This document shows positions 43,491 through 51,177 of a stretch of DNA of 64,000 bases, one piece after another; position 1 is the stretch's first letter; every line of letters begins with the position of its first letter. This stretch comes from Dokdonia sp. (GTDB lineage: Bacteria; Bacteroidota; Bacteroidia; Flavobacteriales; Flavobacteriaceae). The position numbers were made by a program, and so were the translations under genes. The notes below the pieces were generated by a model. It was not told the DNA's origin, made no database searches, and saw only the letters and a program-made list of their open reading frames with translations. The DNA lies in assembly GCA_020630915.1 (NCBI GenBank), contig JAHDIF010000004.1, positions 62,001 through 126,000 of the forward strand, written 5' to 3'.

Positions 43491-44741
43491 ATGCACATAT
43501 TTAAATTTGGAGGAGCCTCTGTTAAAGATGCAAATGGCGTAAAAAACATCCTAGAAGTGCTGCGGCAAACGGGACTGGACAATAAAATAATTGTGGTTTC
43601 TGCTATGGGGAAGACTACCAATGCTCTCGAAAAAGTAGTGGACAATTACTTTAATAATAAATCAGCTTTACCTTATTGCATTCAAGATAGTGTATTGTTT
43701 CACGAGCATATTGCAACTGAGCTTTTTCCAAAAGGTCACTCTGTGTTTCATAAAATCCAAGAATTGTTTGATGAGCTCAAGGGCTTTCTTGCTTGGAACA
43801 AATCTCCTCAATACGATTTTGTATATGACCAAGTCGTATGTTATGGAGAGCTACTCTCTACAACGATTATAAGCGCATTCCTTACCGAAAAAGACATAAA
43901 AAACCATTGGATAGATGCTAGAGATCTTATCAAAACAGACAGTAGCAATAGAGATGCGAGGGTTCATTGGGAACAAACACAAAATAATATTAAACCCACA
44001 ATTAAAAAGAAAACAACCTACATCACCCAAGGTTTTATAGGCTCCGATGAGAACAACTTCACTACCACTTTAGGTAGAGAGGGATCAGACTACACAGGAG
44101 CTATCTTTGCATATTGTCTTGGAGCCGAAAGTCTCACAATATGGAAAGACGTACAAGGAGTCCTTAACGGAGACCCCAGAGTCTTTGAAAATACACAATT
44201 ACTCCATAAAATTTCCTATGAAGAGGCTATAGAGCTTGCTTTTTATGGCGCCTCTGTAATTCACCCTAAAACTTTACAACCTTTACAAAGAAAGGAGATT
44301 CCATTGTTTGTAAAATCTTTTCTCAATCCTAAAGAAAAAGGGACAGAAGTAAGTAAAGGACAAAAACTAGTTCCAGAAATTCCTTGCTACATCGTTAAGA
44401 AAAACCAAGTACTTATCTCACTTTCTTCCTTAGATTTTTCTTTTATGATGGAAGATAATATAGGGGAGGTTTTTCAATTACTTGGAAAATACAAGATGAA
44501 GGTAGATCTCATTCAAAATTCAGCTATTAGTTTCTCTGTATGCATACATAATAAGTTCAACAATCTAGACGCCCTACTCAAACATCTTAAAGCTAAATTT
44601 AAAGTTAAGGCAACGCAAAACGTATCTCTATATACCATTCGTCATTTTAATGATACTGTATTACGTTCTTTTGAAAAGGATAAAACTGTATTGCTTAAAC
44701 AAGTAATGCAAAATACCGCCCAGTTAGTCACACAGAACTAA
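43491..44741 (+). CDS. lysC: Aspartate kinase
   Basis: The 416-residue enzyme phosphorylates aspartate, the entry to lysine, threonine and methionine synthesis. It starts with KFGGASVKDANGVKN (KFGGxS motif), has TTLGREGSDYTGA, WKDVQGVLNGDPR and SYEEAIELAFYGASVIHPKT, and ends with ACT-type regulatory sequence (VDLIQNSAISFSVCIH). It is a stand-alone kinase without a homoserine dehydrogenase domain. Feedback by lysine or threonine is usual in the family; the specific effector cannot be read here. The palindrome just upstream of its ATG places a hairpin in the leader. Confidence 0.95.
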   Translation: MHIFKFGGASVKDANGVKNILEVLRQTGLDNKIIVVSAMGKTTNALEKVVDNYFNNKSALPYCIQDSVLFHEHIATELFPKGHSVFHKIQELFDELKGFLAWNKSPQYDFVYDQVVCYGELLSTTIISAFLTEKDIKNHWIDARDLIKTDSSNRDARVHWEQTQNNIKPTIKKKTTYITQGFIGSDENNFTTTLGREGSDYTGAIFAYCLGAESLTIWKDVQGVLNGDPRVFENTQLLHKISYEEAIELAFYGASVIHPKTLQPLQRKEIPLFVKSFLNPKEKGTEVSKGQKLVPEIPCYIVKKNQVLISLSSLDFSFMMEDNIGEVFQLLGKYKMKVDLIQNSAISFSVCIHNKFNNLDALLKHLKAKFKVKATQNVSLYTIRHFNDTVLRSFEKDKTVLLKQVMQNTAQLVTQN

Positions 44742-44791
44742 ATTGAGACGGTCTGTAAGAAGTATGCCGTATAAGAAAATAGCATTATTCA

Positions 44792-44799
44792 TATATTTG
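44792..44799 (+). promoter_or_regulatory. -7 element for the olsF-type gene
   Basis: TATATTTG matches TAnnTTTG, 25 nt upstream of the ATG at 44825. Confidence 0.45.
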
Positions 44800-44824
44800 T
44801 TCACAAACCGACTAACTAAATTTT

Positions 44825-46633
44825 ATGGGTCTTGTTACCGCCAAAGAAGTTGCCCAAGCGATTAAAGTTGATAAACTAGGCTTTATAGGTACATTCCTGG
44901 GGTGGTCACTTATGAAGATTTTAAAAATCTCCACAGCAAATAAAATTTATGACCGCAACAAACATCTTAAAGATCTTGATTTTTTAAACTCTCTACTAGA
45001 TGAGTTCGAAATTGAATTTGATATCCCAGAAGAAGACTTAAGAAGACTTCCCAAAGAAGGTCCATATATTACTATTTCTAATCATCCACTAGGGGGTATA
45101 GACGGCATTTTGTTGCTTAAGTTAATGCTCGAGCAAAGAGAAGATTTTAAAATTATTGCAAACTTTCTATTGCATAGGATCGAACCGCTCAAGCCCTATG
45201 TAATGCCTGTAAATCCTTTTGAAGATCGCAAGGACGTAAAGTCTAGTATTACAGGTTTTAAAAATGCCCTTTTACATCTAAGAGATGGTCACCCTCTAGG
45301 GATTTTTCCAGCTGGAGAAGTATCTACCTATAAGGATGATAAATTAATCATAGACAAACCTTGGGAAGAAGCTGCCATTAAACTTATAAAAAAAGCTAAT
45401 GTTCCTGTAGTTCCTATATACTTTCACGCAAAAAATAGCAGGCTTTTTTATCAGCTTTCACGCTTGAGTGACACGCTAAGAACTGCAAAATTGCCAAGTG
45501 AACTGCTCACACAAAAAAATCGAGTCATTAAGGTTAGAATTGGAAACCCCATTAAAGTTACCGCACAAAATGAGTATTCAGAAATTTCTGATTTTACAGA
45601 GTTTTTAAGAAAGAAAACCTACATGCTCGCAAAGTCTTTTGAAAAGAAAAGCATTCTAAAAAACATTCCTACTACTCTCAAAACACCCAAAGAGCCTAAG
45701 GAAATTGTTACAGAAATAAGCAGTGAACTCATAAGTGACGAGATTGCACGTTTGCGCAACAATAAGCGCCGTCTTTTAGAAAGTAAAAATTATGAGGTAT
45801 TCTTAGCTCCTGCAAACGAGATGCCTAGTACCTTGAGAGAGATAGGCCGCTTGCGCGAAATCACTTTTAGAGCCATAGGAGAAGGCACAAATGAAGCTAT
45901 TGATCTAGATAAATTTGACAGATATTACCATCATATGTTTCTCTGGGATACCGCTTCACAGTGCATCGCTGGCGCCTATAGAATGGGGTTGGGTCAAGAA
46001 ATATTTGAAAAATTCGGGATAGATGGGTTTTACCTTCAAGACCTGTTTAGGTTTGAACCTGAACTCCATAAAATGATGAGCGAGAGTATCGAGATGGGTC
46101 GTGCCTTTATTATTAAAGAATATCAACTAAAACCTATGCCACTTTTCCTTTTATGGAAGGGCATTGTGCACACTACCCTGCGCTTTCCAGATCACAAATA
46201 TCTCATAGGCGGTGTGAGTATTTCTAACCAATTCTCAAACTTCTCTAAATCATTGATGATTGAGTTTATGAAATCACATTATTACGACCCTTATCTAGCA
46301 CAATATATACACCCTAAAAAAGAATTTAAAGTTCGTCTAAAGGATGCAGACAAAGAATTTGTTTTTGATGAGAGTGCCGCAGATCTCAACAAATTTGACA
46401 AACTTATTGATGAGATCGAACCTGGAGCATTACGTCTTCCTGTACTCTTAAAAAAGTATATCAAACAAAATGCCCGTATCGTGGCCTTTAATGTAGACCC
46501 CTTATTTAACAATGCAGTAGACGGTCTCATGTACATCCGTATTGCAGATCTTCCAGAAAGCACTGTAAAACCAGTTATGGAAGAGTTTCAAGCAGAGCTA
46601 GAAAAAAAATATGGGCCCCCAGAAGAGGGGTAG
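44825..46633 (+). CDS. olsF: Bifunctional OlsF/GlsF-type aminoacyl-lipid acyltransferase
   Basis: The 602-residue protein fuses two acyltransferases. The N-terminal half is PlsC-like with ITISNHPLGGIDG (His87 to Asp93) and FPAGEVSTYK; it adds the ester-linked acyl chain. The C-terminal half, from about 330, is a GNAT-like N-acyltransferase (REITFRAIGEGTNEAIDLDKFD, IAGAYRMGLGQ, ESIEMGRAFI) that forms the amide to an amino acid. OlsF of Serratia and Flavobacterium makes ornithine lipids, and related proteins make glycine lipids; which amino acid is used here cannot be told. The spacing in NHPLGGID is one residue longer than the canonical HX4D. A -7 core TATATTTG lies at 44792-44799. Confidence 0.88.
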   Translation: MGLVTAKEVAQAIKVDKLGFIGTFLGWSLMKILKISTANKIYDRNKHLKDLDFLNSLLDEFEIEFDIPEEDLRRLPKEGPYITISNHPLGGIDGILLLKLMLEQREDFKIIANFLLHRIEPLKPYVMPVNPFEDRKDVKSSITGFKNALLHLRDGHPLGIFPAGEVSTYKDDKLIIDKPWEEAAIKLIKKANVPVVPIYFHAKNSRLFYQLSRLSDTLRTAKLPSELLTQKNRVIKVRIGNPIKVTAQNEYSEISDFTEFLRKKTYMLAKSFEKKSILKNIPTTLKTPKEPKEIVTEISSELISDEIARLRNNKRRLLESKNYEVFLAPANEMPSTLREIGRLREITFRAIGEGTNEAIDLDKFDRYYHHMFLWDTASQCIAGAYRMGLGQEIFEKFGIDGFYLQDLFRFEPELHKMMSESIEMGRAFIIKEYQLKPMPLFLLWKGIVHTTLRFPDHKYLIGGVSISNQFSNFSKSLMIEFMKSHYYDPYLAQYIHPKKEFKVRLKDADKEFVFDESAADLNKFDKLIDEIEPGALRLPVLLKKYIKQNARIVAFNVDPLFNNAVDGLMYIRIADLPESTVKPVMEEFQAELEKKYGPPEEG

Positions 46634-46635
46634 TT

Positions 46636-47052
46636 TTATAAATACTCTTTCACAAACCCCTCGCAATACGCTTTTATTTCTTTTCGCGCTTTCGCGAAAG
46701 CGGCCTCCGTATCCTCCTCACTTCCCACAAACTTAGACGGATCATAAAAGTTATGATGTAAACGTACAGCATCTGGTGCAGCTATAAAAGGGCAATTCTC
46801 ATAAGCATGGTCACATACCGTAATGATATAATCCCAATGGATTCCCTCGTACTCTGTTATGTTATTTGAGGTATGGTGCGTAATATCAATCCCATCCTTT
46901 TTCATTGTAGCTGCGGCACCTGGATTAATCCCATGTGTCTCTATACCTGCTGAATAGATAGTTGCATTATTCCCAACCATTTTATTTAAATATCCGTGTG
47001 CCATCTGGCTCCGACAACTATTTCCTGTGCAAAGCACTAATATGTTTTTCAT
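46636..47052 (-). CDS. arsC: Arsenate reductase, thioredoxin-coupled ArsC (LMW-PTP type)
   Basis: From ATG at 47052 the product has 138 residues with active-site loop CTGNSCR at 8-14, and Cys80 and Cys87 in TVCDHAYENCP. The redox triad Cys8/Cys80/Cys87 has the spacing of the plasmid pI258 ArsC (Cys10/82/89), and Asp104 in FYDPSKF is the acid. It reduces arsenate to arsenite using thioredoxin. The frame extends to 47187, but those residues come from repeats. It ends the arsR-led operon, separated from the acetyltransferase gene by a 167-bp repeat-filled spacer. The palindrome at 46688-46701 encodes AFAKAR. Confidence 0.9.
   Translation of the reverse strand: MKNILVLCTGNSCRSQMAHGYLNKMVGNNATIYSAGIETHGINPGAAATMKKDGIDITHHTSNNITEYEGIHWDYIITVCDHAYENCPFIAAPDAVRLHHNFYDPSKFVGSEEDTEAAFAKARKEIKAYCEGFVKEYL
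46688..46701. repeat. 14-bp palindrome inside arsC
   Basis: Perfect GCTTTCGCGAAAGC, read as AFAKA, within CGCTTTCGCGAAAGCG at 46687-46702. Confidence 0.95.
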
Positions 47053-47063
47053 GTATAAATTAT

Positions 47064-47101
47064 ATATCCGCGAAGGCGGATATATCATCCACTCTATCGC
47101 A
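47064..47101 (-). repeat. Hairpin repeat family B, copy 3, with extended ~95-bp homology to copy 5
   Basis: On the minus strand the unit ends in ATATCCGC-CTTC-GCGGATAT, 11 nt upstream of the arsC ATG. The whole segment 47053-47148 matches 51083-51180 (shared GTATAA, TTATTTG, ATTAATA, GTTTCCCGTCTTCACGG). Confidence 0.85.
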
Positions 47102-47146
47102 ATTGTTATTTGTATTAATATGTTTCCCGTCTTCACGGAAAATATT

Positions 47147-47175
47147 TGAACCGCGAACCTGCCGGCAGGCAGGTA
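47147..47175. repeat. GC-rich palindromic insert next to ACCGCGAA
   Basis: ACCGCGAA is followed by CCTGCCGGCAGGCAGGTAGG, containing the perfect 12-bp palindrome CCTGCCGGCAGG. In the sister copy at 51178 ACCGCGAA continues directly into GGTGGGAATC, so this palindrome looks inserted. Confidence 0.7.
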
Positions 47176-47219
47176 GGGGCGTCCCAAAACTTGGGGATCA
47201 TCCCACTTTCTGTTCTATA

Positions 47220-47717
47220 TTATTTTAAACTCGTTCTTCTCTCCATCAATACATTATCATACCATATGCCATCTCTCATCCCCAATTTCTCCCGAACTCC
47301 CACAGTCCTAAATCCGCAGTTTTCAAAAAGCCGTAAACTTGGTTTATTCTTAGAAAAAACCTTGGCTTGCAGCGTCCAGAAACCTTCTTTTTCACTTAGG
47401 TCAATGCATTCTTGTAATAATTGTTTTCCAACGCCCTTTCTGCGAGCATTACTGGCTATATACAACGTGACTTCTGCTACGCCTATATACACTTCTCTTG
47501 AAGAAAAGGGTGATAACGCGATCCAACCTACAACTTCATTATCTATACAAGCAACCAACCTACAAGGCGTTAAAAATTTCTGATCCCACTGTTTCCAACC
47601 AGGCACGCGTGTTTCAAAAGTAGCGATACCTGTAGCCATACCCTCTTCGTAGATTTTAGCGCAAGCAGGATAATCCTTTCTCTTAAAAGATCGTATGCTT
47701 AGGTTCTCTAGCAACAT
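47220..47717 (-). CDS. GNAT acetyltransferase, phosphinothricin/arsinothricin (PAT/ArsN1)-like
   Basis: The 165-residue protein matches the PAT family: IYEEGMATGIATFET near the N-terminus, GWIALSPFSSREVYIGVAEVTLYI, acetyl-CoA motif NARRKGVGKQLLQ, and a C-terminal GFRTVGVREKLGMRDGIWYDNVLM. PAT enzymes acetylate phosphinothricin, and ArsN1 homologues in ars operons acetylate arsinothricin; its place between the DUF6428 gene and arsC favours the latter, by inference. It overlaps the DUF6428 gene by 10 bp, so the two are coupled. Confidence 0.85.
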   Translation of the reverse strand: MLLENLSIRSFKRKDYPACAKIYEEGMATGIATFETRVPGWKQWDQKFLTPCRLVACIDNEVVGWIALSPFSSREVYIGVAEVTLYIASNARRKGVGKQLLQECIDLSEKEGFWTLQAKVFSKNKPSLRLFENCGFRTVGVREKLGMRDGIWYDNVLMERRTSLK

Positions 47718-48193
47718 CCTGATCCTGGCGCACAGCTACCTGCCACCTCTGTAACCTCTGGCTGGATACCACAGGTCTCCTTTGCCTTGCAATCTGTAGG
47801 TTGCGATGCTAATTTAAAGATGAGATTTGTATCTCGTATTTCGTAATCATTAACAAATAGTTGCGCCGTATGAAAACGTGCATTGCTATACTCGATTTTA
47901 AGCTCTGCATCCATTACATAAGATTTCATCTGGCCTACCTTAGATAGGATACCCATTGCTTTGTAAGCACTCATAAAGGCAGTCTTTTCCAGTTCGTTAG
48001 GGTCTTCCCACAACTGTACCACGGTTTCTTTCCAGGCATCTACACCGGCACCGCAGTCTACAGAATCTACCGTTACATGTTTTACCTCTGTAATATGGTA
48101 ATTTGCTCCTACTAATAGGCCTGGGGCATATTCAAAAAGGAGACTCTTTCCTTGATTAGATTTTAATACGTCTAAGAATTCTTGTGTTTTCAT
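47708..48193 (-). CDS. DUF6428 family protein of the ars cluster
   Basis: From ATG at 48193 (MKTQEFLDVLKSNQGKSLLF) the product has 161 residues. It is a soluble alpha/beta protein (ANYHITEVKHVTVDSVDCGAG, EKTAFMSAYKAMGILSKVGQ) and ends in a Cys-rich tail, ETCGIQPEVTEVAGSCAPGSGCC, suited to bind a thiophilic metal or metalloid. The family occurs with arsR and arsC in Bacteroidota; function is not established, a metalloid chaperone being an inference. The frame extends to 48247 only because a hairpin repeat (copy 4) is open there. Confidence 0.8.
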   Translation of the reverse strand: MKTQEFLDVLKSNQGKSLLFEYAPGLLVGANYHITEVKHVTVDSVDCGAGVDAWKETVVQLWEDPNELEKTAFMSAYKAMGILSKVGQMKSYVMDAELKIEYSNARFHTAQLFVNDYEIRDTNLIFKLASQPTDCKAKETCGIQPEVTEVAGSCAPGSGCC

Positions 48194-48206
48194 AGTCTTC
48201 AATGTC

Positions 48207-48244
48207 ATTTCCGCGAAGGTGGAAATATTGTCCCACTCAATCGC
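48207..48244 (-). repeat. Hairpin repeat family B, copy 4
   Basis: ATTTCCGCGAAGGTGGAAAT with the flank ending CCACTCAATCGC, 13 nt upstream of the DUF6428 ATG at 48193. Confidence 0.8.
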
Positions 48245-48294
48245 CATGGTTCTTTTTATTTTTAAGTCTTCCGCCCTTGTGAAAGGGGTTTGAA

Positions 48295-49725
48295 TTATTC
48301 GGTTATTTTCATTGCTACAACTCTCATCTTTTTTAATAACTCCTTCATATGTTCTTGTGTTGTAAATGGATTCATAAACGTAGTGCGTAAATAGTATCCC
48401 TTTTGTAACTGCGTGGCAACAATATAAAACTCTCCGTCTTCTAATAATGTCTGGCGTATTTTCTTGTTCACTACATCGTACTCAGAAACGTGAAGGTCTT
48501 TTACATATCTAAAACAAACAATATTACTCTCCGGTTCTAGGCATAACTCAAACTCTACTGCTTCCTTAACCAGAATTGCAAACTGTCTTCCCGCATCGTA
48601 CAATGTGCTTACAAAATCATCAAAAAATTGATTTCCATATGCGTTCCAGATTGCAAAAAACCGTAAACTCATCATACTCTTGGTACACTCAAAGGTGCGT
48701 TTTGCCATATTAAACCACTCTGGGTCTTCATTTTGTTCCCAGAGATATTGTGCTTTCTGGCTAAAAGTAGCATAACTATCTGCACTATTTTTATAAAGCA
48801 CAGCTGTCGTGATAGAAGAAGTACCCATCATCTTATGCCCGTCTATAACAACCGAATCTGCTTGGTCAATTCCCTTAAGTAACGATTTATATTTTTTAGA
48901 AAAAATAGCAGCTCCTCCGTGTGCAGCATCTACGTGAAACCATAGGTTGTTCGCTTTCGCGAAAGCAGAAATCCCTCCAAGATCATCATGAATTCCAGTG
49001 CTTGTGCTAGGCGCACTGCCTATAACAGCAATCACCTCAAGTCCTTGTGCACTCGCAGTATCATAATACTCTTGTAATAGGTCTGTTCGTATTTTAAAAT
49101 TTGCATCTACAGGAACCTGTATGATCCCTTGATCTCCCAATCCCATAATTCGCGCCGCTCGATCTACACAGTAATGTGCTTCTTCTGAAACTAAGATGGC
49201 CAGTTTAGTATCGTGACCGTCATTCCAAACATCAGACTGGGCCTTTGCCTTTCTAGCAGCAAGTAAACCAGTAAGATTAGCCAGCGTTCCTCCGGAGGTA
49301 AGAAAACCATCACCATCTTCCCACCCTAAGGCTTCTGTAAACTTCTCGACCACCACCTTTTCTATGGCGGTACTGGCCTGCCCCATCTCATATACCGCCA
49401 TCCCATTATTAAGTTGTGCACTTAAAAGAGTGGCAAGGGCAGAAACTGGAACAGTAGGAGCAACCTGATGACCTATATACTTAGGATGATGCGTGTGGAT
49501 GGATCGAGATAGGACCGTTTTAAAAAATTCTAAAGTGCTATGCTCCTCTTTTTTAAAGGAAGTCCAAAAACGATACTCTTCTTCTGGCAGAACCCAATTA
49601 GTAACCGTATCCCGTTGTTTGTTAATAGACTCACTTAAAGCCGTAGCTAATAATGCAACTAGAGACTCTCCTTCTTGAGCAAATAAAGCGCTATCATATG
49701 CCTTATGTAAGGTAGGTGTACTCAT
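48295..49725 (-). CDS. PLP-dependent group II decarboxylase
   Basis: The 476-residue fold-type I protein has DGFLTSGGTLANLTGLLAARK, EAHYCVDRAARIMGLG, WFHVDAAHGGAAIFS with the PLP Asp, and the Schiff-base Lys in SVVIDGHKMMGTS. This is the pattern of group II decarboxylases such as those for aspartate, glutamate, diaminobutyrate or cysteine sulfinate. Substrate is not clear. Its ATG directly abuts the arsR stop, so it is translated from the arsR transcript and is an unusual member of an arsenic operon. The palindrome at 48953-48966 encodes AFAKAN. Confidence 0.88.
   Translation of the reverse strand: MSTPTLHKAYDSALFAQEGESLVALLATALSESINKQRDTVTNWVLPEEEYRFWTSFKKEEHSTLEFFKTVLSRSIHTHHPKYIGHQVAPTVPVSALATLLSAQLNNGMAVYEMGQASTAIEKVVVEKFTEALGWEDGDGFLTSGGTLANLTGLLAARKAKAQSDVWNDGHDTKLAILVSEEAHYCVDRAARIMGLGDQGIIQVPVDANFKIRTDLLQEYYDTASAQGLEVIAVIGSAPSTSTGIHDDLGGISAFAKANNLWFHVDAAHGGAAIFSKKYKSLLKGIDQADSVVIDGHKMMGTSSITTAVLYKNSADSYATFSQKAQYLWEQNEDPEWFNMAKRTFECTKSMMSLRFFAIWNAYGNQFFDDFVSTLYDAGRQFAILVKEAVEFELCLEPESNIVCFRYVKDLHVSEYDVVNKKIRQTLLEDGEFYIVATQLQKGYYLRTTFMNPFTTQEHMKELLKKMRVVAMKITE
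48953..48966. repeat. 14-bp palindrome inside the PLP decarboxylase gene
   Basis: Perfect GCTTTCGCGAAAGC, read as AFAKA. Confidence 0.95.
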
Positions 49726-50049
49726 CTAGCAACACTTCTGGCGGGTGATCTCAAAGAAATCATTAAACACCTTCTGCAATTGCTCCCATTTACGGAGATC
49801 TATGCTGTAATATTGTGCTTTGCCCTTAAACTGACTTTTTAAAAGCCCTGCTTTTTTGATTACGGCAAGATGTTGTGAGGTTGTAGGTTGTGATAGTCTT
49901 ATTTTATCTGCAATGTCCTGGCATAGGCATCCATCACAGTCCCCTATATATTCCAGAATAGCAACTCTTGCAGGGTTAGAAAGGACCTTAGCTAGATCTG
50001 CCATTTGATTGGCCTTAATAGAATGTATATGTCTTTTTGTTACTCCCAT
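49726..50049 (-). CDS. arsR: ArsR/SmtB-family arsenite-responsive repressor
   Basis: The 107-residue winged-helix protein has LSNPARVAILEYI in the first helices, the recognition helix SQPTTSQHLAVIKKAGLL and a wing. Cys38, Cys41 and Cys43 (CDGCLC) in the DNA-binding region, and Cys106-Cys107 at the C-terminus (RQKCC), are candidate As(III) ligands. It leads the operon arsR, decarboxylase, DUF6428, PAT-like, arsC. Upstream lies a clear promoter with inverted repeats at 50093-50134, probably its own operator. Confidence 0.9.
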   Translation of the reverse strand: MGVTKRHIHSIKANQMADLAKVLSNPARVAILEYIGDCDGCLCQDIADKIRLSQPTTSQHLAVIKKAGLLKSQFKGKAQYYSIDLRKWEQLQKVFNDFFEITRQKCC

Positions 50050-50092
50050 AATCTGTAATTTTTAAAGTTAGTCTTATAAGGCATTAAGATTG

Positions 50093-50134
50093 AATATTGC
50101 AAAGGTATACAAAAATAGTAATATCGCAATATTA
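50093..50134 (-). promoter_or_regulatory. arsR promoter with inverted-repeat operator
   Basis: The minus strand has TTG (50127-50129), 19 bp, then TACCTTTG (50100-50107): a textbook Bacteroidota promoter. AATATTGC (50093-50100) and GCAATATT (50126-50133) form an 8-bp inverted repeat bracketing it, and TAATAT-CGCA-ATATTA (50119-50134) is a second inverted repeat over the -33 box. Both suit an ArsR operator. Confidence 0.7.
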
Positions 50135-50151
50135 CAATTATATAATTGACA

Positions 50152-50179
50152 AAAAAGCCTGAAATACTTCAGGCTTTTT
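50152..50179. terminator. Bidirectional hairpin terminator
   Basis: AAAAAGCCTGAA (50152-50163) pairs perfectly with TTCAGGCTTTTT (50168-50179) around ATAC. On the minus strand it lies downstream of the TM2 gene's neighbour and upstream of arsR; it most likely insulates the two units. Confidence 0.8.
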
Positions 50180-50193
50180 ACTTATTTATAGTT

Positions 50194-50637
50194 CTAGAAC
50201 CAAGGTTTTCTTCCTGCTTGGTATGTATTATAAAATTCTTCATCTGATTTTGTGAGGTACATAATACCTTCTATTAATCCAACTACGCCAACAACCCAGC
50301 CTAACATACCGCAAGTAAAGATCATCAAAATAACAGTAACAACCAACATTATGATACCCTCTTTAGTATATCCTAAAATAAATTTATGAACTCCAAAAGC
50401 TCCTAAGAAAATAGCCAACAATCCAGCTAGCATCTTCTTGTTTTCACCGTTATTGGTCACTTTGTTCCATTCTTCCTTTATGTCAGAAGCCGCTTCTTTT
50501 GCGGCATCTGCTGCTTTTTGCGCTCCTTCTTTTATATCATCTGCAGCTTCTGAGGCTACTTCTTTTGCCTTATCTGCCATGTCTGATGCCTTATCCTTTA
50601 AGTCATCTCCTAAACTTTCATTATTTTCTTCGCTCAT
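50194..50637 (-). CDS. TM2-domain protein with LEA-like N-terminal repeats
   Basis: The 147-residue protein has an amphipathic Ala/Lys/Glu-rich N-terminal region (KDKASDMADKAKEVASEAAD, KEGAQKAADAAKEAASDIKE), like LEA or YtxH-type sequence, and a C-terminal TM2 domain: KMLAGLLAIFLGAFGVHKFILGYTKEGIIM and a second helix ending in GVVGLIEGIMYL. TM2 proteins are small inner-membrane proteins of unknown function. It is transcribed toward arsR with a terminator at 50152-50179 between them. Confidence 0.85.
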   Translation of the reverse strand: MSEENNESLGDDLKDKASDMADKAKEVASEAADDIKEGAQKAADAAKEAASDIKEEWNKVTNNGENKKMLAGLLAIFLGAFGVHKFILGYTKEGIIMLVVTVILMIFTCGMLGWVVGVVGLIEGIMYLTKSDEEFYNTYQAGRKPWF

Positions 50638-50698
50638 TGTAATTGGTCTTTAATTGGTTAGAGTACTAATCTACAAAAAAAATACGATTGTAATAGCC

Positions 50699-51082
50699 CT
50701 ATTCAAAAGCACTATCAATAGGTTCCCAAAGTTCAATCTTATTTCCTTCTGGATCAAGAATCCAACCAAACTTACCATAAGAATATTCTTCTACTTCTCC
50801 TACAATTGTCACCCCTTCGGTTTTTAGCACTTTTAAAAGCTCCATTAAATTTTCTACCCTAAAATTAAACATAAACTGTTTTTTACTAGGCGAAAAATAC
50901 TTGGTGTCTTCGTTCATAGGACTCCATTGCGTAGAACATTTGTTACCGTTCTCATCTCGCCACCAGAATGTCCAACCGTATTGATCTGTTGGGATGCCTA
51001 GATGTGTTTTATACCATTCCTTTTGTGCGTCTGGATCTTCACTTTTAAAGAACATCCCCCCTATGCCTGTTACTCTTTTCAT
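50699..51082 (-). CDS. VOC/glyoxalase-superfamily protein
   Basis: The 127-residue protein has one vicinal-oxygen-chelate pair: RVTGIGGMFFKSEDPDAQKEWYKTHLGI at the N-terminus and KFGWILDPEGNKIELWEP at the C-terminus, with Glu as a possible metal ligand. The family includes glyoxalases, antibiotic resistance proteins and dioxygenases; no substrate can be given. Its ATG at 51082 is 10 nt downstream of hairpin repeat copy 5. Confidence 0.85.
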   Translation of the reverse strand: MKRVTGIGGMFFKSEDPDAQKEWYKTHLGIPTDQYGWTFWWRDENGNKCSTQWSPMNEDTKYFSPSKKQFMFNFRVENLMELLKVLKTEGVTIVGEVEEYSYGKFGWILDPEGNKIELWEPIDSAFE

Positions 51083-51092
51083 GTATAATTAA

Positions 51093-51130
51093 ATATCCGC
51101 GAAGGCGGATATCTCATCCACTCAATCACG
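51093..51130 (-). repeat. Hairpin repeat family B, copy 5
   Basis: On the minus strand the unit ends in ATATCCGC-CTTC-GCGGATAT, 10 nt upstream of the VOC gene ATG. Confidence 0.85.
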
Positions 51131-51177
51131 ATGGTTATTTGCATTAATAAGTTTCCCGTCTTCACGGGAGAGAATTC

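Noticed and set aside
47146-47583. Frame starting MNREPAGRQVG
   Set aside because: The peptide is a translation of the GC-rich palindromic repeat plus antisense of the acetyltransferase gene, a common artefact in Bacteroidota annotation.
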